Assembly: GCA_937891445.1 (NCBI GenBank) | Contig: CALAFV010000197.1 | Coordinates: 1 to 5,432 of the forward strand | DNA length: 5,432 nucleotides | From: an uncultured Phycisphaerales bacterium | GTDB taxonomy: Bacteria > Planctomycetota > Phycisphaerae > Phycisphaerales > UBA1924 | Direction: 5' to 3' | Shown here: in pieces, positions 1 through 5,432 of the stretch | Numbering within the stretch: the first letter of the stretch is position 1 | How the letters are laid out: each line of letters begins with the position of its first letter | Position numbers and translations under genes: made by a program | Notes under the pieces: model-generated | The model's input: the letters and a program-made list of their open reading frames with translations, nothing else | Databases searched by the model: none | What the model was told of the DNA's origin: nothing

Positions 1-298
1 CCGCGCCGATCTCGCGCACGACCTGAGCCGCACGCTCCGACCACGCCCACCACGACTCCAGCGTGTGCGCCGAATCCGTCGGCGCCGGCCGCGCCAGGCA
101 CGCCGCGCGCACCACCCGCACGCCCCCCTCGCCCGTCTCCTCGGCGTCGGTCTCCCCCGGCGTGACGACCGTCACCCGGTGGCCGCGCGCCGCCAACGCC
201 CGCGTCACCACGCTCACGAACGTACCGATTCCGCCGCCGTACGCAGGCGGGTACTCGGTGGACACCAGCGCGATGTGCAGCCGCTCCGACGGGCTCAT
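1..298 (-). CDS. Glycosyltransferase, GT4/GT-B type, N-terminal part (cut by window edge)
   Basis: The first 99 residues are visible and the rest lies beyond the left edge. The start reads MSPSERLHIALVSTEYPPAYGG. A hydrophobic strand (residues 9-13) runs into STEYPP and a glycine-rich loop with GGGIGTFV (about 21-28). A helix and the strand RGHRVTVVTPG (about 38-48) follow. This order is the classic start of the GT-B acceptor domain in GT4 glycosyltransferases, which move a sugar from a nucleotide-sugar donor onto glycans or lipids at the cytoplasmic face of the membrane. The donor-binding C-terminal domain is not in view, so donor and product cannot be named. The start is well fixed, because an in-frame TGA lies two codons upstream (302-304). 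No clear Shine-Dalgarno is seen. The gene follows pepA on the same strand after 42 bases and may share its transcript. A glycogen-synthase-like member of the same fold is an alternative. Confidence 0.85.
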   Translation of the reverse strand, partial: MSPSERLHIALVSTEYPPAYGGGIGTFVSVVTRALAARGHRVTVVTPGETDAEETGEGGVRVVRAACLARPAPTDSAHTLESWWAWSERAAQVVREIGA

Positions 299-340
299 GC
301 TTCACTGCCGGGCACGCTTCTCGGCGGCGGGCGCGGCGCC

Positions 341-1849
341 TCAATCGATCCCGACAAACTCCGCAAGCAGCCGCGCGCCCCAGCCGGTCGGCCCCTTGAC
401 GAACGGCCCGCTGTCGGCGTCCGCGACGTGCACGCCCGCGATGTCCAGGTGCGCCCAGGGGATCTCGGGGTTCACGAAGTAACTGAGGAACGCGGCGCCC
501 TGGATCGGGTGCGCCTTGCGGTTGGGGTTGGAGTTGACGATGTCGGCGACCGGGGACTTCATCATGTCCCGGTACTCCTTGTCCATCGGCAGGCGCCAGA
601 AGCGCTCGCCGCTGAAACTCATCGCCCGCTCCAGCCTCGCGCGCAGCGCGTCGTCCTCGCAGAACAAGCCCGCGAAGGTAGATCCCAGCGCCGTGACCAC
701 ACCGCCCGTGAGCGTCGCGATGTCAACGATGCACTGCGGGTTCTCCTTCTCACACGCCCAGCAGAGCGCATCGGCGAGCACCAGCCGCCCCTCGGCGTCG
801 GTGTTCGTGACTTCGACGGTCACGCCGTTGCGGAAGGTGAGGATGTCGTCCGGGCGGTAAGCCTCATCGGAGATGCTGTTCTCCGCCGACGCCAGCAGCG
901 CGACAACCGGCACCTTGGGCCGGATGACCGTCGCGATCGCGTGCATCGCGCCCAGCACGGCGCACCCGCCGTCCTTGTCGCGCTTCATGCCCACCATGCC
1001 GTTGTTGATCTTCAGCGACAGGCCGCCGGTGTCGTACGTCATCGTCTTGCCGACCAGCACGATCGGCTTGCCCGTCCGGCCGCGAGAGTCCGCCGCACGG
1101 CCGATGCGCGGGCGGTACTCCAGACGGATCATGCACGGCTGGTTCTCCGAGGCCTTGCCGACGTTCAGCAGCCCGACGAACTTCTCCCGCTCCAGTTCCG
1201 CGCCCTTGAAAACCCGGACCGACAGGCCCGTCTCCTTCGCCAGCCGCTGAGCCTGCGAGGCGATCCACGCCGGCGTCGCGATGTTCGGTGGCGTCTCGCT
1301 CAGCGTCCGCGTGAAGTTGGCCGACTCCGCCATCGCCACGCCGCGCGACATCCCCGTCTGGAACTCATCGTCGGTCGAAGTCAGGCTCAGCGGGGCCCGC
1401 GACGGCTTCTCCGTCCCCTTGCCCTTGAACTGGTCGCACACCCACCCGATCAGCCCCATGCCTTCGCCGAAGGCACGCCCGGCGTGCTCCCCGTTCGCCT
1501 TCGCGGCCCGCAGCGGCTCGCTCAGTTCGATCTGCGCCCGCTGCGCCTTGATCGCCGCGAGCCGGCGCCCCACGGTCCCCGCGATGTTCCGCAGGTCCCC
1601 GGCCTTGAACGAGTCCTTCGGCCCCAGGCCGACAAGCAGGATCCGCTCCGCCGGCGCGCCACGACCGGTCGGGAACGCCTCAGCGATCTTGCCGGCCTCG
1701 CCGCTCCCTTCCGGCCGCTGCGCCGCGGCAGCCAGCGCGCCCGAGGGGTCCAGCGCCGCCGTCGCCTTGTCCAGAGGGGTCTTCGCAAACCTGCCGACCA
1801 CAAGAACATCGGGCTTGCCGCGGCCGCCGACCTTGACCGATTCGAACAT
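341..1849 (-). CDS. pepA: Leucyl aminopeptidase, peptidase family M17
   Basis: This is a cytosolic metallo-exopeptidase that removes N-terminal residues, often leucine, from peptides in protein turnover; the family forms hexamers. The protein is 502 residues, the usual family length. An N-terminal M17 domain spans about 10-140, and the catalytic domain runs from about 175 to the end. All expected active-site residues are present by motif: Lys268 and Asp273 in VGKTMTYDTGG, catalytic Lys280, Asp291 in MKRDKDGG, and the signature NTDAEGRL at 349-356, giving Asp351, Glu353 and catalytic Arg355. It should therefore bind two metal ions and be active. The frame stays open upstream to 1945. I place the start at the ATG of MFESVKVG because a good Shine-Dalgarno AAGGAG lies 8 bases before it and the family N-terminus begins there. 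Some homologues, such as the E. coli protein, also bind DNA; nothing here tests that. It is divergent from the HIT gene. Confidence 0.95.
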   Translation of the reverse strand: MFESVKVGGRGKPDVLVVGRFAKTPLDKATAALDPSGALAAAAQRPEGSGEAGKIAEAFPTGRGAPAERILLVGLGPKDSFKAGDLRNIAGTVGRRLAAIKAQRAQIELSEPLRAAKANGEHAGRAFGEGMGLIGWVCDQFKGKGTEKPSRAPLSLTSTDDEFQTGMSRGVAMAESANFTRTLSETPPNIATPAWIASQAQRLAKETGLSVRVFKGAELEREKFVGLLNVGKASENQPCMIRLEYRPRIGRAADSRGRTGKPIVLVGKTMTYDTGGLSLKINNGMVGMKRDKDGGCAVLGAMHAIATVIRPKVPVVALLASAENSISDEAYRPDDILTFRNGVTVEVTNTDAEGRLVLADALCWACEKENPQCIVDIATLTGGVVTALGSTFAGLFCEDDALRARLERAMSFSGERFWRLPMDKEYRDMMKSPVADIVNSNPNRKAHPIQGAAFLSYFVNPEIPWAHLDIAGVHVADADSGPFVKGPTGWGARLLAEFVGID

Positions 1850-1857
1850 CGAAGGGA

Positions 1858-1863
1858 CTCCTT
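1858..1863 (-). promoter_or_regulatory. Shine-Dalgarno of pepA
   Basis: On the minus strand this reads AAGGAG, followed by 8 bases and then the ATG at 1849. It decides the pepA start against the longer open frame reaching 1945. Confidence 0.75.
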
Positions 1864-1884
1864 GCGGGGAAAGATGTGGAGGCA

Positions 1885-1913
1885 AGTCTACGCGGAGCGG
1901 CCGGGAATCACGA
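1885..1913 (-). promoter_or_regulatory. Tentative promoter for pepA
   Basis: On the minus strand, TAGACT (1885-1890) matches four of six bases of the -10 consensus. It lies 17 bases downstream of TCGTGA (1908-1913), a poor -35 that matches three of six. Transcription would begin about 30 bases before the pepA start, leaving room for the Shine-Dalgarno. In such GC-rich DNA this match could be chance. Confidence 0.2.
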
Positions 1914-1965
1914 CCCCGCCCGGAGAAACCACAGCGCTCCCCCACCCTGCCGGATACCCTCGCGC

Positions 1966-2589
1966 ATGAGCCAGATGCCCCACCACCCCGGGAATAACCC
2001 CACCGACCCGGCCCTGGGTTCGGCGATGATCCACGCGCCGTGGCGTCTGGAGTACCTCGAATCGCTGGGCGAGAAGGAAAAGACCGCCGCGCAGGGACCG
2101 GGCCCCTCCGGGACCGGATGCTTCCTGCGGGACTACTGGCTCGACCCGGCTTCGGACGTCAGGAACCACGTCATCGTGCGTCACGGCGAGCGGGACTCTC
2201 CCACCGGAGGCATGATCCTGCTCAACGCCTTCCCGTACGCCAACGGCCACCTGCTGGTCGCCCTGGGCGAGGGACGCCCGCGTCTGATCGACTACACCCC
2301 CGAGCAGCGGGCCGCGCTGTGGCGCCTCACCGATGCCGCGGCGGCGCTGATGGAAACGACGCTCGAGCCGCAGGGAATCAACTTCGGCATCAACCAGGGG
2401 AAGGCGGCGGGCGCCGGCGTCCCCGGCCACCTGCACGTGCACCTCGTGCCGCGCTGGAACGGGGACATCAACTTCATTACGGTCGTCGGCAAGGTGCGCG
2501 TCATGCCGTCGAGCCTGGAGGCGATGGCCGAGCGCTACCGCAAGGGATGGGAACGCATCCGCGGCCAGTGGGAGCCGCTGCTCTCCTAG
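1966..2589 (+). CDS. HIT-family (histidine triad) nucleotide-binding protein
   Basis: HIT proteins cleave or transfer at the alpha-phosphate of nucleotides, typically AMP conjugates or dinucleoside polyphosphates such as Ap4A. The protein is 207 residues. APWRLEY (about 24-30) is the typical start of the Ap4A phosphorylase/hydrolase-like HIT branch. NAFPYANGH (about 87-95) is the conserved nucleotide-pocket segment. The triad GHLHVHLVPRW gives His155, His157 and His159, the middle one of the last pair being the expected nucleophile region. The usual CxxC zinc pair is reduced to CFLR (Cys52). The frame is open back to 1876, but codons 1876-1965 use A or T in 9 of 30 third positions. From 1966 onward 18 of the first 20 third positions are G or C, so I start at 1966. 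No Shine-Dalgarno is visible. An ATG at 2026 (MIHAPWR) is a real alternative, giving 187 residues. The substrate cannot be told from sequence. It is divergent from pepA and convergent with the AAA gene. Confidence 0.9.
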   Translation: MSQMPHHPGNNPTDPALGSAMIHAPWRLEYLESLGEKEKTAAQGPGPSGTGCFLRDYWLDPASDVRNHVIVRHGERDSPTGGMILLNAFPYANGHLLVALGEGRPRLIDYTPEQRAALWRLTDAAAALMETTLEPQGINFGINQGKAAGAGVPGHLHVHLVPRWNGDINFITVVGKVRVMPSSLEAMAERYRKGWERIRGQWEPLLS

Positions 2590-2649
2590 CGTCACGCCGG
2601 GGATGAGCGTCTCCCCTCCACTTTCGTCCATACCTCGACGCGAATCCCC

Positions 2650-4149
2650 TCAATCCGCCGGCACGCACCGCCCCTCCGCCCACTCGCGCAGCGCGTGGAT
2701 CCGCTCCGCCATCGTCACGCTCAGCGGCGGCGAGCCCTCCATCGCGCGAACCACCGCCTCCGTATCGAGTTCCTTCTTCTCGGCGAACACATCATGCAGC
2801 GCCGAGACGATCGCCTGCTCGATCTCCGCCCCGCTGAACCCCTCGCTCGCCGCGACCAGCCGCGACATATCGAACGCGTCCGGATCGCGCCCGCGCTTCG
2901 TGAGGTGGATCCGGATGATCTGCGCCCGCGCCAACGCCGACGGCAGGTCCACGAAGAAGATCTCGTCGAACCGCCCCTTGCGAAGCAACTCCGGCGGCAG
3001 CGCCTCGATGTCGTTCGCCGTCGCCACCAGGAACACGTGCGAACGGTGCTCCTGCATCCACGTCAGCAGCGTCGCGAACATCCGCTTGCTCAGCCCGCCG
3101 TCGGTGCTCTGGCTCGCGGCGCTGGCGAAGGCCTTCTCGATCTCGTCGATCCAGAGAACGATCGGCGCCATCGCCTCCGCCTGGTGCAGCGCCTCGCGCA
3201 GCCGCTTCTCGCTCTCGCCGACGTAACGGTCGTACAGCGCCCCCACGTCCATCCGCAGCAGCGGCCGCTTCCACGCCGTGGCGATCGCCTTGGCGCACAG
3301 GCTCTTGCCCGCCCCCTGCACGCCGAGCATCAGCACGCCCCGCGGCGGCGCCAGCCCGTACTGCTCCCCTTCCTCGGTCGCCGCAGCCTCGCGCTGCTTC
3401 AGCCACGCCTTCAGCCGGCTCATGCCGCCGATCTCGCTGAGGCTCGCCGGCGTCTCGACGAACTCCAGCAGCCCGGCGGAGGCGATCATCCGGCGCTTGC
3501 CCGCCACGATCCGGTCCAGGTCGCCGGGCTCGAACTTCCGGTCGTCCGCCACCGCATCGGCGATGAGTTGCTCGGCCTGCCGCTTCGTGAGCCCGCGCAG
3601 GTTGCGCACGATCAGCCCGAGCGTGCGCCTGGTCATGTCCACCTGGACGGGCTTGTCGCGGTGCAGCCGCCGGATGGTGTCGCGCACCACCGCCTCGAGT
3701 TCCTCCTCGCGCGGCAGCGTCAACTCCATCCGCGTGCTCCACGCCCCGACCACCGGCGGCACCTCGTCCGTGTGGTCGATCATGATCATGCTCCCGCCTG
3801 TGGTCCCGAAGCGGAGCATCAGGTCGCGCCACGCCCGCAGCGTCACGTCGTCCTTCAGGTGCGGCGCCAGGTCGAGCATCACCGCGATGCACGGGTCCGC
3901 CGCCTGCGAGAGGTGGTACAGCGCCGCCGCAGCGTGCATCGACTCCTTCACCGGCGCGCCGCCCGCGAGGATCCCGTCCGCCAGCCCCCGCGTCGCCGTC
4001 CACTGCCACACCTTGAACCCGCGCTCGATGCACGCCTCGCGCGCCAGCGCCAGCGCCTCCTCCTCCTCGGAGGTCACGATCCGGATGCAGCGGTGCCGCG
4101 CCACGAGGTAGTGCTTCAGGCGGGTCAGGTCGGTCAGGGGCTCAGGCAT
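2650..4149 (-). CDS. Ycf46-like AAA+ ATPase
   Basis: This is a 499-residue ATPase matching the Ycf46 type known from cyanobacteria and algal plastids, whose substrate is poorly understood. The N-terminal half (about 1-200) looks like a degenerate AAA module. It has a strand RCIRIVTSEEEE (20-31), AVMLDLAPHLKDD (89-101) in place of a Walker B, MIMIDHTDEVPP (121-132) and LPREEELEAVV (145-155), with no P-loop. A linker carries LLEFVETPASLSEIGGM (227-243). The second half is an intact AAA+ module: Walker A GVQGAGKS (276-283, Lys282), Walker B VLWIDEIEKA (Asp335, Glu336), sensor 1 VATAND (Asn379), the arginine-finger segment LLRKGRFDE (389-396) and the sensor 2 helix FSGAEIEQ (438-445). The C-terminal segment SPPLSVTMAERIHALREWAEGR is also typical of Ycf46. 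ATP hydrolysis is therefore expected in the second half only. No signal peptide or membrane segment is present, so it is probably cytosolic. AGGA, 7 bases before the ATG, supports this start. It is divergent from the secreted protease and has no operon partner in view. Confidence 0.9.
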   Translation of the reverse strand: MPEPLTDLTRLKHYLVARHRCIRIVTSEEEEALALAREACIERGFKVWQWTATRGLADGILAGGAPVKESMHAAAALYHLSQAADPCIAVMLDLAPHLKDDVTLRAWRDLMLRFGTTGGSMIMIDHTDEVPPVVGAWSTRMELTLPREEELEAVVRDTIRRLHRDKPVQVDMTRRTLGLIVRNLRGLTKRQAEQLIADAVADDRKFEPGDLDRIVAGKRRMIASAGLLEFVETPASLSEIGGMSRLKAWLKQREAAATEEGEQYGLAPPRGVLMLGVQGAGKSLCAKAIATAWKRPLLRMDVGALYDRYVGESEKRLREALHQAEAMAPIVLWIDEIEKAFASAASQSTDGGLSKRMFATLLTWMQEHRSHVFLVATANDIEALPPELLRKGRFDEIFFVDLPSALARAQIIRIHLTKRGRDPDAFDMSRLVAASEGFSGAEIEQAIVSALHDVFAEKKELDTEAVVRAMEGSPPLSVTMAERIHALREWAEGRCVPAD

Positions 4150-4156
4150 GGGATGA

Positions 4157-4160
4157 TCCT
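4157..4160 (-). promoter_or_regulatory. Likely Shine-Dalgarno of the Ycf46-like gene
   Basis: On the minus strand this reads AGGA, 7 bases before the ATG at 4149. It is short, but spacing and position fit the start at 4149. Confidence 0.45.
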
Positions 4161-4186
4161 ACCGCCTCCCTGCCGAAGGCCGGGCC

Positions 4187-4214
4187 ACCCCCGCATCACC
4201 GGCAACCCCCGCAT
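4187..4214. repeat. 10-base direct repeat in divergent promoter region
   Basis: ACCCCCGCAT occurs at 4187-4196 and again at 4205-4214, a period of 18 bases. It lies in the 160-base gap between the divergent AAA ATPase and protease genes. It could be a pair of operator half-sites acting on one or both genes, or a chance or duplication product in C-rich DNA. I find no convincing -35/-10 pair in the rest of this gap; TTGGTT (4241-4246) with TACGTT (4264-4269), spaced 17 bases, is only a weak candidate for the protease. Confidence 0.4.
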
Positions 4215-4294
4215 ATCCCGAACCGTATTGGGAGCATCCGTTGGTTCTTCGATCTGGGGCGGGTACGTTCTATCTGAAGCAGGACGGCTCAACA

Positions 4295-4300
4295 AGAGGA
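4295..4300 (+). promoter_or_regulatory. Shine-Dalgarno of the subtilase gene
   Basis: AGAGGA ends 9 bases before the ATG at 4310 and sits in an A-rich stretch unlike the surrounding GC-rich DNA. It supports the chosen start. Confidence 0.6.
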
Positions 4301-4309
4301 AAAGAACGG

Positions 4310-5432
4310 ATGCATCCCTTCGACGCCCGCTGGCTCGCGGCCGCGGCCATCACCGCCTCCATCACCGCCCCGGCCTCTCTCGCCGCGGACACCGTTGCGC
4401 ACCTGGCCCTCCCCACCGCCGCCGGCTTAGAGACCTTCGCCGTCGCTGCTCCGGACGCCCCGCTCTCCCCCGCCAGCCGCGTGAACGCCGACCTCGCCGA
4501 CAAAGCGGGCATCATCCCGCCCCCCACTCCCGGCTACGAGATCGCGTCCGTCGTCATCGTCCGCACCCACGACCCGGCCATCGCCCCGGTCCCGCCCGCG
4601 CCCCCCGCCCCGGCGGCCGCCGCAGCGCCCGCGGTGGCGCCCGTCCCCGGCCTCCGCGGCTTCTGGACGATCACGGCCCCGACGATCCGCGACGCCGCGG
4701 CTCTCGCCCTCGCGCTGCGCGCCGATCCCGCGGTCGCCGAGGCGTACCTCGACGTCCGCACCCCGCAGCCGCTGCGCACCCCGCCGTCGGACCCCGGATA
4801 CCAGTTCCAGTGGCACCTGCACAACACGCTCCCGCCGGGGTTTGACCTCAACGTCGAGCCAGCGTGGAAGATCCCCGTCACCGGTGCGGGAATTACTGTC
4901 GCGATCATCGAAGACGGCTGGAACACCACGCACCCGGACCTGGCCCCCAACTTCAACGCCGAGGCGAGCCAGAACGGCACCGCCGTGACGGACCACGGCA
5001 CGCGCGTGGCCGGTCTGGTCGCCGCCGTCGCGAACAACGGCCTCGGCGGCGTCGGCGTCGCGTACGACGCCCGCATCTCCAGGCTCTACCGCGGCTCCGC
5101 GCTGGCGAACAGCACCGCGTTCCTGTTCCGCACAGATCTGAACTTCATCAAGAACAACTCCTGGGGCCCGCCCGACAACGCCACCATCAGCCCGATCACG
5201 TCGATCGAACTCGCCGCCCTGGCCGAAACCGTCGACAGCGGCCGCTCCGGTCTGGGGACCGTCCACATCTGGGCCGCCGGCAACGGCGGCACCCTGGACG
5301 ACCGCGTGGACTACGACCCCTACGCCAGTTCGCGCTACGTCATCGCCGTCGGCGCGATCGACGAGGACGACGTCCGGGCGTACTACAACGAGAAGGGCTC
5401 GTCGATGTTCGTCGTCGCCCCCTCCTCCGGCG
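4310..5432 (+). CDS. Secreted S8 (subtilisin/kexin-like) serine protease, N-terminal part (cut by window edge)
   Basis: This is a secreted serine endopeptidase. The first 374 residues are visible. Residues 1 to about 25 form a signal peptide: Arg7, a hydrophobic stretch WLAAAAITASITA, and a cleavage region SLA-A at 23-26. A prodomain follows (about 55-150), with strand YEIASVVIVRTHDP, a Pro/Ala-rich insert (about 91-113), strand GLRGFWTITAP and a helix ending AVAEAYLDVR. DPGYQFQWHLHN (161-172) leads into the mature catalytic domain. Two triad members are seen: Asp202 in VAIIEDGWNTTHPDL and His229 in DHGTRVAGLVAA. SWGPPDN (284-290) and WAAGNGG (oxyanion Asn325) are kexin-type features. The catalytic serine motif GTS/A and any P domain or anchor lie beyond the right edge, so activity is likely but not shown. 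The start is supported by AGAGGA 9 bases upstream. The gene is divergent from the AAA ATPase. A general subtilase without a P domain remains possible. Confidence 0.93.
   Translation, partial: MHPFDARWLAAAAITASITAPASLAADTVAHLALPTAAGLETFAVAAPDAPLSPASRVNADLADKAGIIPPPTPGYEIASVVIVRTHDPAIAPVPPAPPAPAAAAAPAVAPVPGLRGFWTITAPTIRDAAALALALRADPAVAEAYLDVRTPQPLRTPPSDPGYQFQWHLHNTLPPGFDLNVEPAWKIPVTGAGITVAIIEDGWNTTHPDLAPNFNAEASQNGTAVTDHGTRVAGLVAAVANNGLGGVGVAYDARISRLYRGSALANSTAFLFRTDLNFIKNNSWGPPDNATISPITSIELAALAETVDSGRSGLGTVHIWAAGNGGTLDDRVDYDPYASSRYVIAVGAIDEDDVRAYYNEKGSSMFVVAPSSG

Noticed and set aside
1850..1945. N-terminal extension of pepA by 32 residues
   Set aside because: The added residues do not resemble the M17 N-terminus, and the AAGGAG site points to the ATG at 1849.
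65..1969. Long plus-strand open frame of 634 codons opposite pepA
   Set aside because: It is antisense to pepA, whose reading frame carries all M17 active-site motifs. The translation is Arg/His/Pro-rich without domains, a common shadow in GC-rich DNA.
2599..2616. Possible hairpin between the convergent HIT and AAA genes (GGGGA ... TCCCC, 8-base loop)
   Set aside because: The stem is only 5 base pairs and no T-run follows on either strand, so it is not a convincing terminator.
2695..4845. Long plus-strand open frame of 716 codons
   Set aside because: It is antisense to the Ycf46-like gene, then out of frame with the subtilase. The product is low-complexity Arg/Pro/His-rich and contains no recognisable motif.
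4427..5266. Minus-strand open frame of 279 codons opposite the subtilase
   Set aside because: The product is Gly/Arg/Asp-rich with no domain, while the plus strand encodes clear S8 motifs over the same bases.

Overview
This is a GC-rich, gene-dense stretch of a bacterial chromosome. Codon third positions are almost all G or C. The gene set is ordinary housekeeping plus one secreted protease: a GT4-type glycosyltransferase, a leucyl aminopeptidase, a HIT-family nucleotide-binding protein, a Ycf46-like AAA ATPase and a kexin-like subtilase. A high-GC planctomycete such as Phycisphaerae would fit the gene mix and the style of the subtilase. That is an impression from gene content, not a demonstrated assignment. 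I see no mobile element, CRISPR array, tRNA or rRNA.

Layout. From the left edge to 298 is the N-terminal part of a glycosyltransferase on the minus strand, cut by the window edge. Just upstream of it, on the same strand, is a complete M17 leucyl aminopeptidase (341-1849, minus). The 42-base gap suggests one transcript running pepA then glycosyltransferase. A short divergent region (1850-1965) separates pepA from a plus-strand HIT protein (1966-2589). The HIT gene converges on a minus-strand Ycf46-like AAA+ ATPase (2650-4149), with 60 bases between the stop codons. A second divergent region (4150-4309) holds a 10-base direct repeat. It leads to a plus-strand secreted S8 protease (4310 to the right edge), cut before its catalytic serine.

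How the genes relate. Apart from the likely pepA-glycosyltransferase transcript, the genes look like independent neighbours. pepA would act on cytosolic peptides, the HIT protein on nucleotides or dinucleoside polyphosphates, and the AAA protein as a remodelling ATPase of poorly known substrate. The subtilase would act outside the cytoplasm. Nothing in the layout shows a shared system. The points most worth a second look are the Ycf46-type ATPase with its degenerate first AAA-like half, the Pro/Ala-rich insert in the subtilase prodomain, and the HIT protein that lacks the second cysteine of the usual CxxC pair.
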